Below are positions 6,988 through 14,827 of a stretch of 64,000 bases of DNA, piece by piece. Within the stretch, counting starts at the first letter, position 1, and the number at the start of each line of letters is the position of its first letter. The stretch covers positions 1-64,000 of the forward strand of contig NZ_JACCCG010000006.1 in assembly GCF_013410955.1 (NCBI RefSeq). Reading direction: 5' to 3'. Origin of the DNA: Microbacterium sp. AK009. Its GTDB lineage: Bacteria > Actinomycetota > Actinomycetes > Actinomycetales > Microbacteriaceae. The notes beneath the pieces are model-generated. The model searched no databases. It was not told the origin of the DNA and saw only the letters and a list, made by a program, of their open reading frames with translations. The position numbers and the translations under genes were made by a program.

Positions 6988-8328
6988 GTGGGCGAGAGCG
7001 AGCAGAAGACCGGACGGATGACGCTGAACCGCGACATCCTGAGCCTCGCCGTCCCCGCGCTCGGCGCCCTGATCGCCGAGCCTCTGTTCCTCATCCTCGA
7101 CTCGGCCTTCGTCGGGCACCTCGGGATCGTCCCGCTCGCGGCGCTCGGCATCGGCGCGGCGGTGCTGCAGACGATCGTCGGCCTGATGGTGTTCCTGGCC
7201 TACTCCACGACCCCCGCCGTCGCCCGGCGGTTCGGGGCGGGCGACCCCGCGCGCGCGGTGTCGGTCGGCATCGACGGCATGTGGCTGGCCCTCGGCATCG
7301 GCGCGATCCTCGCCCTCGCGGGGTATCTCGCCACCCCGTTGCTCGTCGGCCTCTTCGGAGCCGGCCCCGAGGTCGCCGCCGACGCGCAGATCTACCTCGG
7401 CATCTCGATGTGGGGACTGCCGGCGATGCTCATCGTCTTCGCCGCAACGGGCCTCCTCCGGGGCATGCAGAACACGGTGACGCCACTGTGGATCGCCGGG
7501 CTCGGGTTCGGCGCGAACGCGCTGCTGAACTGGATCTTCATCTACGTCTTCGGCTGGGGCATCGCGGGGTCGGCTGTCGGCACGGTCGTCGCCCAATGGG
7601 GCATGGTGGCCGCCTATGTGGTGGTCATCGGCCGGCTCGCGCGTCGGCACGCGGCATCCGTCCGTCCACAGCGCGAGGGCGTGCGCGGCTCGGCCCTCCA
7701 GGGCGGATGGATGTTCCTGCGGACGGTGTCGCTGCGCGCGGCGCTGCTGGCGACCGTCGCGGTCGCGACCGGTCTCGGTACGGACGAGCTCGCCGGCTGG
7801 CAGGTGGCCTTCACGATCTTCTCCACGGCCGCTTTCGCGCTGGACGCCCTCGCGATCGCCGCACAGGCCCTCATCGGCAAGGGCCTCGGCGCCGGCGACG
7901 AGCCGTACGTGCGCCGCGTGCTCGGCCGCACGGTGGCGTGGGGAGCGTGGTTCGGGGTCATCGTCGGCGCGGGCATCGCCGCGGCATCCGGCGTCATCGG
8001 CCTGGTGTTCACCGGCGACCCGGCGCTCGCCGCGCTCGTGCAGCCGGCCCTGCTCGTGCTCGCGGTGACCCAGCCGGTGTGCGGCGTGGTGTTCGTGCTC
8101 GACGGGGTGCTGATCGGAGCCGGCGACGGGAGGTATCTCGCGATCGTCGGGGTGCTGAACCTCGTGCCGTTCGTGCCCGCGCTGGTTCTCGTGGCGATCT
8201 TCGCTCCGGCCGGCGCCGCAGGACTGGCGTGGCTGGCGACGGCGTTCTTCGGGGTCTACATGCTCGCGCGCCTGGTCACGCTGGGGCGCCGGGTGCGCGG
8301 TCGGGCGTGGCTGACCGCGGGAGCGTGA
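6988..8328 (+). CDS. MATE family multidrug/metabolite efflux transporter (DinF-like)
   Basis: The 446-residue protein has 12 predicted membrane spans. Its MATE signature begins NRDILSLAVPALGALIAEPLF, with a second half repeating the pattern (GWMFLRTVSLRAALLATVAVATGLG). It exports small cationic or amphipathic compounds in exchange for H+ or Na+; the substrate is unknown. The DinF subgroup fits because the N-terminal AEPLFLILDSAFVGHLG block matches that branch. GTG 6988 was chosen because TACGCT lies 7 nt upstream. ATG 7018 (MTLNRD) is an alternative. The gene ends inside the convergent ATPase gene, with a 53-bp tail-to-tail overlap. Confidence 0.88.
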   Translation: MGESEQKTGRMTLNRDILSLAVPALGALIAEPLFLILDSAFVGHLGIVPLAALGIGAAVLQTIVGLMVFLAYSTTPAVARRFGAGDPARAVSVGIDGMWLALGIGAILALAGYLATPLLVGLFGAGPEVAADAQIYLGISMWGLPAMLIVFAATGLLRGMQNTVTPLWIAGLGFGANALLNWIFIYVFGWGIAGSAVGTVVAQWGMVAAYVVVIGRLARRHAASVRPQREGVRGSALQGGWMFLRTVSLRAALLATVAVATGLGTDELAGWQVAFTIFSTAAFALDALAIAAQALIGKGLGAGDEPYVRRVLGRTVAWGAWFGVIVGAGIAAASGVIGLVFTGDPALAALVQPALLVLAVTQPVCGVVFVLDGVLIGAGDGRYLAIVGVLNLVPFVPALVLVAIFAPAGAAGLAWLATAFFGVYMLARLVTLGRRVRGRAWLTAGA

Positions 8329-10219
8329 CGTCCGGCGTCGCGCCGATCACCGGCACCGGCCCGCGCAGCGCGCGCAGGGCGTAGAGGATCGTCGCGAGAT
8401 CGACGCCCTCCTGGATGAGAGCGCCCGCGACGGCGGGAATGACGCCGGTCATCGCCACGATCATGAGGCCGATGCTGAGGGTGATCCCGATCCAGATCGC
8501 CGTGAGTGCCACTCGCAGGGTGTGGCGGCTGATCGCCACAGCCTCGGCGACCTTCGCCAGGGAGTCGACGACCACCACGACGTCGGCGGCGTCACCGGCG
8601 GCCGTCGCCCCGCGCGCGCCCATCGCCACACCGATGTCGGAGGCGGCGAGCACCGGCGCATCGTTGACGCCGTCGCCGACCATCATCGTGGGCCTCGGCT
8701 GCATGGCGGCGGCGAGGTGGACCTTCTCGGGCGGGAGGAGCTCGGCGTGCACCTCGGTGATCCCCACCTGCGACGCGATGGCGGTGGCGGTGGTCTCGGC
8801 ATCTCCGGTGAGCATCGCGACCCGTTCGACGCCGTTGCCGCGCAGCCAGTCCACCACGGCCGCCGACTCGGGCCGCACGGCGTCGGCGAGCACGAGGGCG
8901 CCGGCGAAGCGGTCGCCCACCGCGACGTAGGCGGCGGCCTGCCCAGAGACCAGATGCGTGCGGACGAAGGCGGGCGCGCGCGAGGCGATGAACGCGGGCT
9001 TGCCCACGGCCACCGGTGCGCCGTCGATGAGCGCCGTCACGCCGTTGGTGGCCACCTCCGTCGCCGCCTCGGCGGGGCGGAGGGTGATGCCCTCCACAGC
9101 CGCGAGGCGGCGCACCCCGTCTGCCAGCACGTGCGTGGAGTACTGCTCGGCCGTCGCGGCGAGAGTCAGCAGCTCGCGACGATCGAACCCGTCGGCCGGT
9201 CGCACGTCGACGAGGTCGGGTCGTCCCGCGGTGAGCGTGCCGGTCTTGTCGAAGCACGCCGACCGTGCCCGCGCGAGCCGCTCGATGACGCCGCCGCCCT
9301 TGACGATGACGCCCGCCTTCGCCGCGCGGGAGAGCCCGCCGAGGAAGGCCACGGGCGCCGCGATGAGGAGAGGGCAGGGGGTGGCCAGCACCAGCACCTC
9401 GGCGAAGCGGGCCGGGTCTCCCGAGATCGTCCACGCAGCGCCGGCGAGCACGAGCGACACGGCGGTGAACGGGATCGCGAAGCGATCGGCGAGCCGCACG
9501 ACCGGCGCCCGGGAGGCCTGCGCCTGTCTCACGAGCGAGACGATCTGCTGGTACTGGCTCTGGGAGCTCGGGCGCCGCGCACGGATGCGCACGGCCTCCG
9601 CGCCGTTGATCGCCCCGGAGAACACCTCGTCCCCCCGGCCGTGTACCACCGGCATGCTCTCGCCGGTGAGGGAGGACTCGTCGAAGGTGCCGGTTTCGCT
9701 CTGCAGTTCGCCGTCGACGGGCACGATCTCGGAGGGACGGACGAGAAGGATGTCGCCGACGGCGACCTCGTCGACGGGAACGTCCGTGATCCGCTCCGCC
9801 TCCGCAGGGGGCGAATCGCCGTCCTCCGCCGTCGAGAGCCCGGGCTGACGCACCACGACGTGCGCGGTGCGCGGCGACCGGTCGAGGAGAGCGGTGAGGT
9901 CGCGCGTCGCGCGTCGCGCGGCGAAGTCTTCGAGCGCCTCACCGCCCGAGAGCATCAGCACGATGATGAGGGACGCCAGGTACTCCCCGACAGCGAGAGT
10001 GGCGACCATCGCCACGACCGCCAGCACATCCAGGCCGATGTGCCCGCGCAGCACGTCGCGCACCATGCGGACCAGGGTCCACACGATGAACAGCCCGACG
10101 TACGCGCTGGCGATCCAGCGCGCCCGCTGCTCCCCGCCGGCCGACGCGATGACCGCCACCACGGCGAGGACGACGAGCGTCGCCGCGATGATCGGGTACC
10201 GCGCCAGAGACCGCACCAC
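8276..10219 (-). CDS. Heavy-metal P1B-type ATPase with a TPC motif and no N-terminal metal-binding domain
   Basis: The P-type core is complete: transmembrane helices, a TGES-type actuator loop (SSLTGESMPV), the membrane metal motif TPCPLLIAAP, the phosphorylation site DKTGTLT, and the hinge GDGVNDAPVLAASDIGVAMG. About 647 residues remain if translation starts at GTG 10219, which has GGAG eight bases upstream. No CxxC heavy-metal-associated domain precedes the first helix. TPC in place of CPC or SPC marks a less-studied P1B subgroup; transition-metal export (for example Ni, Fe or Co) is a guess. The frame extends to 10555, but that part lies in the methyltransferase gene. GTG 10273 is another possible start. 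Confidence 0.85.
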   Translation of the reverse strand: MVRSLARYPIIAATLVVLAVVAVIASAGGEQRARWIASAYVGLFIVWTLVRMVRDVLRGHIGLDVLAVVAMVATLAVGEYLASLIIVLMLSGGEALEDFAARRATRDLTALLDRSPRTAHVVVRQPGLSTAEDGDSPPAEAERITDVPVDEVAVGDILLVRPSEIVPVDGELQSETGTFDESSLTGESMPVVHGRGDEVFSGAINGAEAVRIRARRPSSQSQYQQIVSLVRQAQASRAPVVRLADRFAIPFTAVSLVLAGAAWTISGDPARFAEVLVLATPCPLLIAAPVAFLGGLSRAAKAGVIVKGGGVIERLARARSACFDKTGTLTAGRPDLVDVRPADGFDRRELLTLAATAEQYSTHVLADGVRRLAAVEGITLRPAEAATEVATNGVTALIDGAPVAVGKPAFIASRAPAFVRTHLVSGQAAAYVAVGDRFAGALVLADAVRPESAAVVDWLRGNGVERVAMLTGDAETTATAIASQVGITEVHAELLPPEKVHLAAAMQPRPTMMVGDGVNDAPVLAASDIGVAMGARGATAAGDAADVVVVVDSLAKVAEAVAISRHTLRVALTAIWIGITLSIGLMIVAMTGVIPAVAGALIQEGVDLATILYALRALRGPVPVIGATPDVTLPRSATPDRAPGAPA

Positions 10220-10286
10220 CGCCACCGCTCCAGCATGGCGGTGGTGGTCGGCACTCGCCAGGGGACCGCTCACCAGAGGGCACCGG

Positions 10287-10931
10287 TCACGCCCAGCGGC
10301 GACACCACTCGTACATGACGACGGCACCCGCCGCAGAGGCGTTGATGGATCGCGTCGAACCGTACTGGGTGATCTCCACCACCGCTGAGGCTGCGGTGAG
10401 CGCCTCGGGCGACAAGCCCGGGCCCTCCTGCCCGAACAGCAGAACGCATCGCTCGGGGAGGTCGGCACGATCGAGCGGCACCGACCCCTCGACGTTGTCG
10501 ATCGCGATGACGGGAAGGCCCTCGCCCGTCGCCCAGGCGGCGAACGCCGCGACATCCTCGTGATGACGCACGTGCTGGTAGCGGTCGGTGACCATCGCTC
10601 CGCGCCGGTTCCACCGCCGCCGCCCCACGATGTGCACCTCGGCGGCGAGGAAGGCGTTCGCGCTTCGCACGATCGACCCGATGTTCATGTCGTGCTGCCA
10701 ATTCTCGATCGCCACGTGGAAGCCGTGGCGTCGCCGGTCGAGGTCGGCGACGATCGCATCCATCCGCCAGTACCGGTAGGCGTCGACGACATTGCGGGTA
10801 TCGCCGGCGGCCAACAGGTCGGGGTCGTACCGCGGGTCGTCGGGCCACGCGTCGGGACCACCGGGCCAGGGGCCGACGCCGTGCGGGAGGGCTGATTCCG
10901 CAGGCTCGGACTCGTTCGAGGCGGCATCCAC
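10287..10931 (-). CDS. TrmH/SpoU family RNA 2'-O-methyltransferase
   Basis: The 214-residue protein carries all three SPOUT signature motifs: NIGSIVRSANAF (about 83-94), LFGQEGPGLSPEAL (about 167-180), and QYGSTRSINASAAGAVVMYEW near the end. These form the trefoil-knot SAM site and its catalytic Asn/Arg. The substrate is a tRNA or rRNA ribose, which cannot be told from sequence. A TAGCCT hexamer (10938-10943, minus strand) lies 6 nt before GTG 10931. The DtxR-like gene is divergent, with 51 bp between start codons. Confidence 0.9.
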   Translation of the reverse strand: MDAASNESEPAESALPHGVGPWPGGPDAWPDDPRYDPDLLAAGDTRNVVDAYRYWRMDAIVADLDRRRHGFHVAIENWQHDMNIGSIVRSANAFLAAEVHIVGRRRWNRRGAMVTDRYQHVRHHEDVAAFAAWATGEGLPVIAIDNVEGSVPLDRADLPERCVLLFGQEGPGLSPEALTAASAVVEITQYGSTRSINASAAGAVVMYEWCRRWA

Positions 10932-10937
10932 CGGAAC

Positions 10938-10976
10938 AGGCTATCCCTCGGCCGGATCCTCCGACCTCGGTAGCCT
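10938..10976. promoter_or_regulatory. Divergent leaderless-type promoters (TrmH / DtxR-like)
   Basis: TAGCCT on the minus strand (10938-10943) sits 6 nt before GTG 10931. TAGCCT on the plus strand (10971-10976) sits 6 nt before GTG 10983. The two hexamers face away from each other inside one 51-bp gap. Confidence 0.55.
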
Positions 10977-10982
10977 GAGGCG

Positions 10983-11621
10983 GTGGCCTCCCCCGCCGTC
11001 GACGACTACCTCAAGACGATCTACCACCACACCGAGTGGCAGGACGCCCGGATGACGCCGTCCCAGCTCGCGGCGGTCCTCGGCCTCGCCCCCTCGAGCG
11101 TGACCGAGATGGTGAAGAAGCTCGCCGCGCAGGGGCTCGTGACCCATCGCCCCTATGGGCCCGTGACGCTCACCGAGAGCGGTGAGCGTCGCGCCGCCGC
11201 GATCATCCGTCGGCACCGCCTCATCGAGACCTGGCTGGTGCAGGAGTTCGGGTACAGCTGGGACGAGGTGCACGACGAAGCCGAAGTGCTCGAGCACACC
11301 GTCAGCGACCGACTGCTCGCCCGCATCGACGAGCGACTGGGCCACCCGCGGTTCGATCCGCACGGCGATGCGATCCCCGATGCCGACGGGCGCGTCGACC
11401 GCGAGCCCTTCGTGCTGCTCTCGGTGGCGCCCGCCGGGCATCAGGGGCGCGTGCTGCGCGTCAGCGACCGCGACCCCGATCTGCTCCGCGCCCTGGAAGT
11501 CGTCGGGGTCGCCGTGGGGCACGACATCGAGGTGCGCCTCGGGGGGCGGGTCTCGGTCGACGGCGGCGCGCCGCTCACCCTGCCGGAGGGTGCGGCGACG
11601 GCGGTCTGGCTGCGCGCCTGA
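10983..11621 (+). CDS. DtxR/MntR family metal-dependent transcriptional regulator
   Basis: The 212-residue protein starts VDDYLKTIYHHTEW and continues into a winged helix with recognition helix APSSVTEMVKKLAAQGLV (about 38-55). A dimerisation domain follows, with HRLIETWLVQEFGYSWDEVHDEAEVLEH supplying the usual His/Glu metal ligands. A C-terminal SH3-like FeoA domain completes it. Family members repress metal uptake genes when Mn(II) or Fe(II) is bound. An iron-box-like site at 57337-57350 is a candidate target in this window. Which metal this one senses cannot be decided by eye. The start is GTG 10983, 6 nt after TAGCCT. Confidence 0.88.
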   Translation: MASPAVDDYLKTIYHHTEWQDARMTPSQLAAVLGLAPSSVTEMVKKLAAQGLVTHRPYGPVTLTESGERRAAAIIRRHRLIETWLVQEFGYSWDEVHDEAEVLEHTVSDRLLARIDERLGHPRFDPHGDAIPDADGRVDREPFVLLSVAPAGHQGRVLRVSDRDPDLLRALEVVGVAVGHDIEVRLGGRVSVDGGAPLTLPEGAATAVWLRA

Positions 11622-11662
11622 CCTCGGCGCGGCGCGCGGGCCGCGGGGCGGCGGCGACGCGC

Positions 11663-12598
11663 TCAGGGCCAGTGGATGCCCGAGGTCTCCTCGCAGAAGC
11701 GCCACAGCCGCTCGGCGACCTCGGGGTCGCGGGTGACCTTCGACGGGCGCTGCTTCGCGGGCCGGCCACGAAGCAGGAAGCGCGGCCCCCAGAACTCCCC
11801 GCCGCTCACCGTCGGGTCGGCGAGCGCGCGCACGAGCGGCCAGGCACCCTGCTCCTTGGACTGCGTGACCGGCCCCTGCAGGTTGTCGACGAAGCGCGCC
11901 CAGCGCGACGGCTCGTTCACCCCGTGGATGCCGGGGGTGCGTCCGCTGATGCTGTAGCCGGGGTGGGCGACGACGCTCGACACCGGCACTCCCGCCTCCC
12001 GCAGCCGCCGCTCGGCCTCGAGCCCGAGCGACGTGCACGCGACCTTCGACTGCGCATACGCCCGCCAGGGCGTGTAGCCCTCGACCAGCTGCGGGTCGAC
12101 GGGATCGTAGGGCGAGATCGTCGCCGCGACGCTGCCGACCCACACCATCCGTCCCGCCACCGCCGACAGCGACGTCAGGAGCGCCCCCGCCAGGGCGAAG
12201 TGGCCGAGCACGTTCGTGGCGAAGACGACCTCGTTCCCGCCGTAGGTGGTCTCGCGGGTGCGGGGCGGATGGACGACGCCGGCGTTCAGCAGCAGACCGT
12301 CGATGTTCCACCGCGCGCGGGCCGTCGCTGCGGCCGCGCGCACCGAGCCGAGGTTGCTGGTGTCCAGCAGCAGGGTCTCGGTGGGTCCGACCGTCGCCGC
12401 CTCGGGCACACGCCGTTCCACCGCCGCTCGCGCCGAGACGAGGCGGTTCGGGTTCCGTCCGGTCATGACGACCCGTGCGCCCGCGCGCACCAGCTGCTCC
12501 GAGGCGAAGTACCCCAGTCCCCGCGTCGCACCCGTGACCAGGTAGGTGCGGCCGGTCAGATCCGGCAGCGCTTCGGGGTCCCACTCGGGCGCGGTCAC
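11663..12598 (-). CDS. Short-chain dehydrogenase/reductase (SDR), retinol-dehydrogenase-like
   Basis: The 311-residue NAD(P)-dependent oxidoreductase has a classical SDR fold. The cofactor loop TGATRGLG is at about 21-28, followed by the N-A-G motif (LLLNAGVV, about 110) and a Ser in VGSVAATIS. The catalytic pair YAQSK (Tyr-x-x-x-Lys) lies near 183-187. The length and extended C-terminus match the retinol dehydrogenase/WW-oxidoreductase-like SDR branch. The substrate is unknown. GTG 12598 is preceded by TACTGT (12606-12611, minus strand) and GGAGG. Confidence 0.88.
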   Translation of the reverse strand: MTAPEWDPEALPDLTGRTYLVTGATRGLGYFASEQLVRAGARVVMTGRNPNRLVSARAAVERRVPEAATVGPTETLLLDTSNLGSVRAAAATARARWNIDGLLLNAGVVHPPRTRETTYGGNEVVFATNVLGHFALAGALLTSLSAVAGRMVWVGSVAATISPYDPVDPQLVEGYTPWRAYAQSKVACTSLGLEAERRLREAGVPVSSVVAHPGYSISGRTPGIHGVNEPSRWARFVDNLQGPVTQSKEQGAWPLVRALADPTVSGGEFWGPRFLLRGRPAKQRPSKVTRDPEVAERLWRFCEETSGIHWP

Positions 12599-12650
12599 CC
12601 CTCCGACAGTAGACCCCGCGCTCGCCCCCTGGCATCCTCGACTCCCCCGC

Positions 12651-12656
12651 TACGCT
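12651..12656 (+). promoter_or_regulatory. -10 element TACGCT for the HAD phosphatase gene
   Basis: It ends 6 nt before ATG 12663. The SDR gene's TACTGT (12606-12611, minus strand) is the divergent partner in the 64-bp gap. Confidence 0.5.
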
Positions 12657-12662
12657 GGCATC

Positions 12663-13472
12663 ATGCGGACCCGCGCCGATATCGAATGCTGGCTCACCGA
12701 CATGGACGGGGTCCTCGTCCACGAGAACCGTCCGATCCCCGGCGCCGCGGAGCTGCTCGCGCAGTGGCGCGATCAGGCGACGCCGTTCCTCGTCCTGACG
12801 AACAACCCGATCTTCACGCCGCGTGACCTGAGTGCCCGGCTGGCCCGATCGGGCCTGGACGTCCCCGAGGAGCGGATCTGGACCTCCGCCCTCGCGACTG
12901 CCGACTTCCTCCGCTCGCAGCTCCCCGGCGGCACGGCGTTCGTCATCGGCGAGTCGGGCCTGACGACCGCCCTGCACGAGGCCGGATTCGTCATGACCGA
13001 GACCCAGCCCGACTACGTCGTCGTCGGCGAGACGCGGCAGTACAGTTTCGAGGCGATCACACGGGCGATCCGCTTCATCAACGACGGTGCACGCTTCATC
13101 ATCACCAATCCGGATGCCACGGGCCCGACCCCCCACGGAGTGGTCCCCGCCACCGGGTCGTTCGCGGCGCTCATCACCCGCGCGACCGGCAAGGAACCCT
13201 ACGTCGTCGGCAAGCCCAATCCGATGATGTTCCGGTCGGCTCTGAACCGCATCGGGGCGCACTCGGAGACCACGGGCATGATCGGCGACCGCATGGACAC
13301 CGACGTGGTGGCCGGCATCGAGGCGGGCCTGCACACCGTCCTCGTGCTCACCGGCATCAGCGACCAGACCGAGATCGAGCGGTACCCGTTCCGGCCCGAC
13401 GAGGTCGTCGACTCCGTCGCCGACCTGCTCGCGCCCGAGCCCCTGGAATCGGAGATGCCCGAGGGGGTGTGA
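12663..13472 (+). CDS. HAD superfamily hydrolase, subfamily IIA (NagD-like phosphatase)
   Basis: The 269-residue protein has HAD motif I at its start (DMDGVLVHENRPIPGA), motif II as FLVLTNNP, a IIA-type cap, a late Lys in VGKPNPMMF, and motif IV as MIGDRMDTDVVAGIEAG. It is expected to dephosphorylate small sugars or nucleotides in the cytoplasm; NagD acts on UMP/GMP. ATG 12663 is chosen over longer frames because of the -10 hexamer 6 nt upstream. Its stop overlaps the next start (GTGA), so the two genes are coupled. Confidence 0.9.
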   Translation: MRTRADIECWLTDMDGVLVHENRPIPGAAELLAQWRDQATPFLVLTNNPIFTPRDLSARLARSGLDVPEERIWTSALATADFLRSQLPGGTAFVIGESGLTTALHEAGFVMTETQPDYVVVGETRQYSFEAITRAIRFINDGARFIITNPDATGPTPHGVVPATGSFAALITRATGKEPYVVGKPNPMMFRSALNRIGAHSETTGMIGDRMDTDVVAGIEAGLHTVLVLTGISDQTEIERYPFRPDEVVDSVADLLAPEPLESEMPEGV

Positions 13473-14062
13473 GCCCCGAGGCGGTCGACATGGGTGCCCT
13501 CGACGACGGCGAGAAGGTGACGGCCCGCGACGCTGCCGCCTGGCGGGCGTGGCTCGCGGAGAACCACCGGGTGTCGACGGGGGCCTGGCTGGTTCGCCCC
13601 AGACCCGGGTCGGGCCTCGAGCTCGTCGGCTACGAGGACGCGATCGTCCAGGCGCTCTGCTTCGGGTGGGTCGACGGCCCGGTGCGGGTGTTCGACGAGC
13701 AGACGAGCGGACTCTGGTTCGCGCCGCGGCGGCCCACGAGCGGGTGGGCGGCGACGAACAAGGCGCGGGTCGCGCGCCTCGAGGCGGAGGGGCTTCTCGA
13801 GGAAGCGGGCATCCGCGCGATCGAGGTCGCCAAGGCCAACGGGTCCTGGAGCGTGCTGGACAACGCCGAGGCGCTGCGCGAACCCGACGATCTCGCCGCG
13901 GCCCTCGACGCCGATGCCGTCGCTCGCGCGAACTGGGACGGCTTCCCGCCCTCGGCCCGCAAGTACGGCATCGGGTTCGTCGACACCGCCCGAAAAGAAG
14001 AGACCCGCGCGGCGCGCATCGCGAAGATCGTCGCCGACGCGGCGGAAGGGAAGCGCCCATGA
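13469..14062 (+). CDS. YdeI/OmpD-associated family protein
   Basis: The 197-residue protein follows the YdeI pattern: AAWRAWLAENHRVSTGAWLV, then YEDAIVQALCFGWVDG, WFAPRRPTSGWAATNKARVARL, and a C-terminal helical ARKEETRAARIAKIV segment. Family members have been linked to bacteriocin/polymyxin protection in enterics, but the biochemical role in actinobacteria is not established. GTG 13469 overlaps the HAD stop. ATG 13490 (MGALDDGEKV) is an equally good family-style start. The 3' end overlaps a small membrane gene by ATGA. Confidence 0.82.
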   Translation: MSPEAVDMGALDDGEKVTARDAAAWRAWLAENHRVSTGAWLVRPRPGSGLELVGYEDAIVQALCFGWVDGPVRVFDEQTSGLWFAPRRPTSGWAATNKARVARLEAEGLLEEAGIRAIEVAKANGSWSVLDNAEALREPDDLAAALDADAVARANWDGFPPSARKYGIGFVDTARKEETRAARIAKIVADAAEGKRP

Positions 14063-14193
14063 TCTCCGAGACCGAGCAGACGCTGCTGCTGCTCAGCAGC
14101 GCGATCATCGTCGCCGGCACGCTCGTGGTGCTGCTGTGGCAGCTGGTGCGCTCCCGCCGCGGCCGCGGCCGCGGCCCGCGCGACGACGAGTAA
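14059..14193 (+). CDS. Small single-span membrane protein (44 aa)
   Basis: ATG 14059 overlaps the YdeI stop (ATGA), so it is translationally coupled as the last gene of a three-gene operon. The peptide begins MISETEQTLLLLSSAIIV, has one clear hydrophobic span (about 8-29, ending LLWQLV), and ends in a basic Arg-Gly-rich tail RRGRGRGPRDDE. This predicts an N-out/C-in anchor. Nothing identifies its role. Confidence 0.6.
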   Translation: MISETEQTLLLLSSAIIVAGTLVVLLWQLVRSRRGRGRGPRDDE

Positions 14194-14208
14194 CGCCCCG
14201 CCGAGCGG

Positions 14209-14787
14209 CTACTGCGGCGCGAGACCCAGGTCGTCGAGGTCGATCGCGGCGAGCCACTGCAGGCCGGCCGCCTCGACGGCATCCTGCGCCCCGGTCCTGC
14301 GGTCGACGATCACCGCGACCGCCACCGGCTCCGCCCCCTCGCGCCGCAGCGCCTCGACGGCCTTCAGCGCCGACTGCCCGGTGGTGGAGGTGTCCTCCAC
14401 CACGACGACGCGCTTGCCGGCGACATCCGCACCCTCGATCTGCCGGCCCCGGCCGTGGTCCTTGGGCTCCTTGCGCACCACGAACGCGTCGAGCGGACGC
14501 CCCGCCCGCACCGACTCGTGCAGCACGGCGTTGGCGATCGGGTCGGCGCCGAGCGTCAGCCCTCCGACGGCGACGACGCCGTCGACATCCCGGATGAGGT
14601 CGAGCATGATCCGCCCGATCGCGGGCGCCGCCCGATGGTCGAGGGTGAGCCGGCGCATGTCGACGTAGTACGACGCCTTCTTGCCGCTGGAGAGCGTGAA
14701 GTCGCCGTGGAACACCGCCTCGTCGGTGATGAGGGCGATGAGGGCCTGGCGGTCGGCTTCGAGCTCGGGAGTGGAGGCGACGGTCAC
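14209..14787 (-). CDS. pyrE: Orotate phosphoribosyltransferase
   Basis: The 192-residue enzyme converts orotate plus PRPP to OMP in pyrimidine synthesis. Visible motifs are FTLSSGKKASYYVDMR near the start, GGLTLGADPIANAV, a flexible-loop Lys pair (VVRKEPKDHG), and the PRPP-binding loop VVVVEDTSTTGQSALKAVEALR (EDxxTTG). Length and order are those of bacterial PyrE. The start is GTG 14787, with TAGACT (14795-14800, minus strand) 7 nt upstream. It is not in a pyr operon here and is divergent from exonuclease III. Confidence 0.95.
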   Translation of the reverse strand: MTVASTPELEADRQALIALITDEAVFHGDFTLSSGKKASYYVDMRRLTLDHRAAPAIGRIMLDLIRDVDGVVAVGGLTLGADPIANAVLHESVRAGRPLDAFVVRKEPKDHGRGRQIEGADVAGKRVVVVEDTSTTGQSALKAVEALRREGAEPVAVAVIVDRRTGAQDAVEAAGLQWLAAIDLDDLGLAPQ

Positions 14788-14794
14788 GACGACG

Positions 14795-14821
14795 AGTCTA
14801 GATCCGGCGCCGTTCTACGCT
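14795..14821. promoter_or_regulatory. Back-to-back -10 elements of pyrE and xth
   Basis: Only 40 bp separate the two start codons. TAGACT (14795-14800, minus) ends 7 nt before pyrE, and TACGCT (14816-14821, plus) ends 6 nt before xth. Each promoter's -35 region must overlap or cross the other's -10, so RNA polymerase binding should be mutually exclusive. Confidence 0.55.
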
Positions 14822-14827
14822 GGAGGA

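Noticed and set aside
8522..10318. A 598-codon plus-strand frame over the P1B ATPase
   Set aside because: It is antisense to conserved ATPase motifs and has no domain.
10941..14282. A 1113-codon minus-strand open frame
   Set aside because: It runs antisense to several well-supported genes and is Arg/Pro-rich, which is expected from high GC content.
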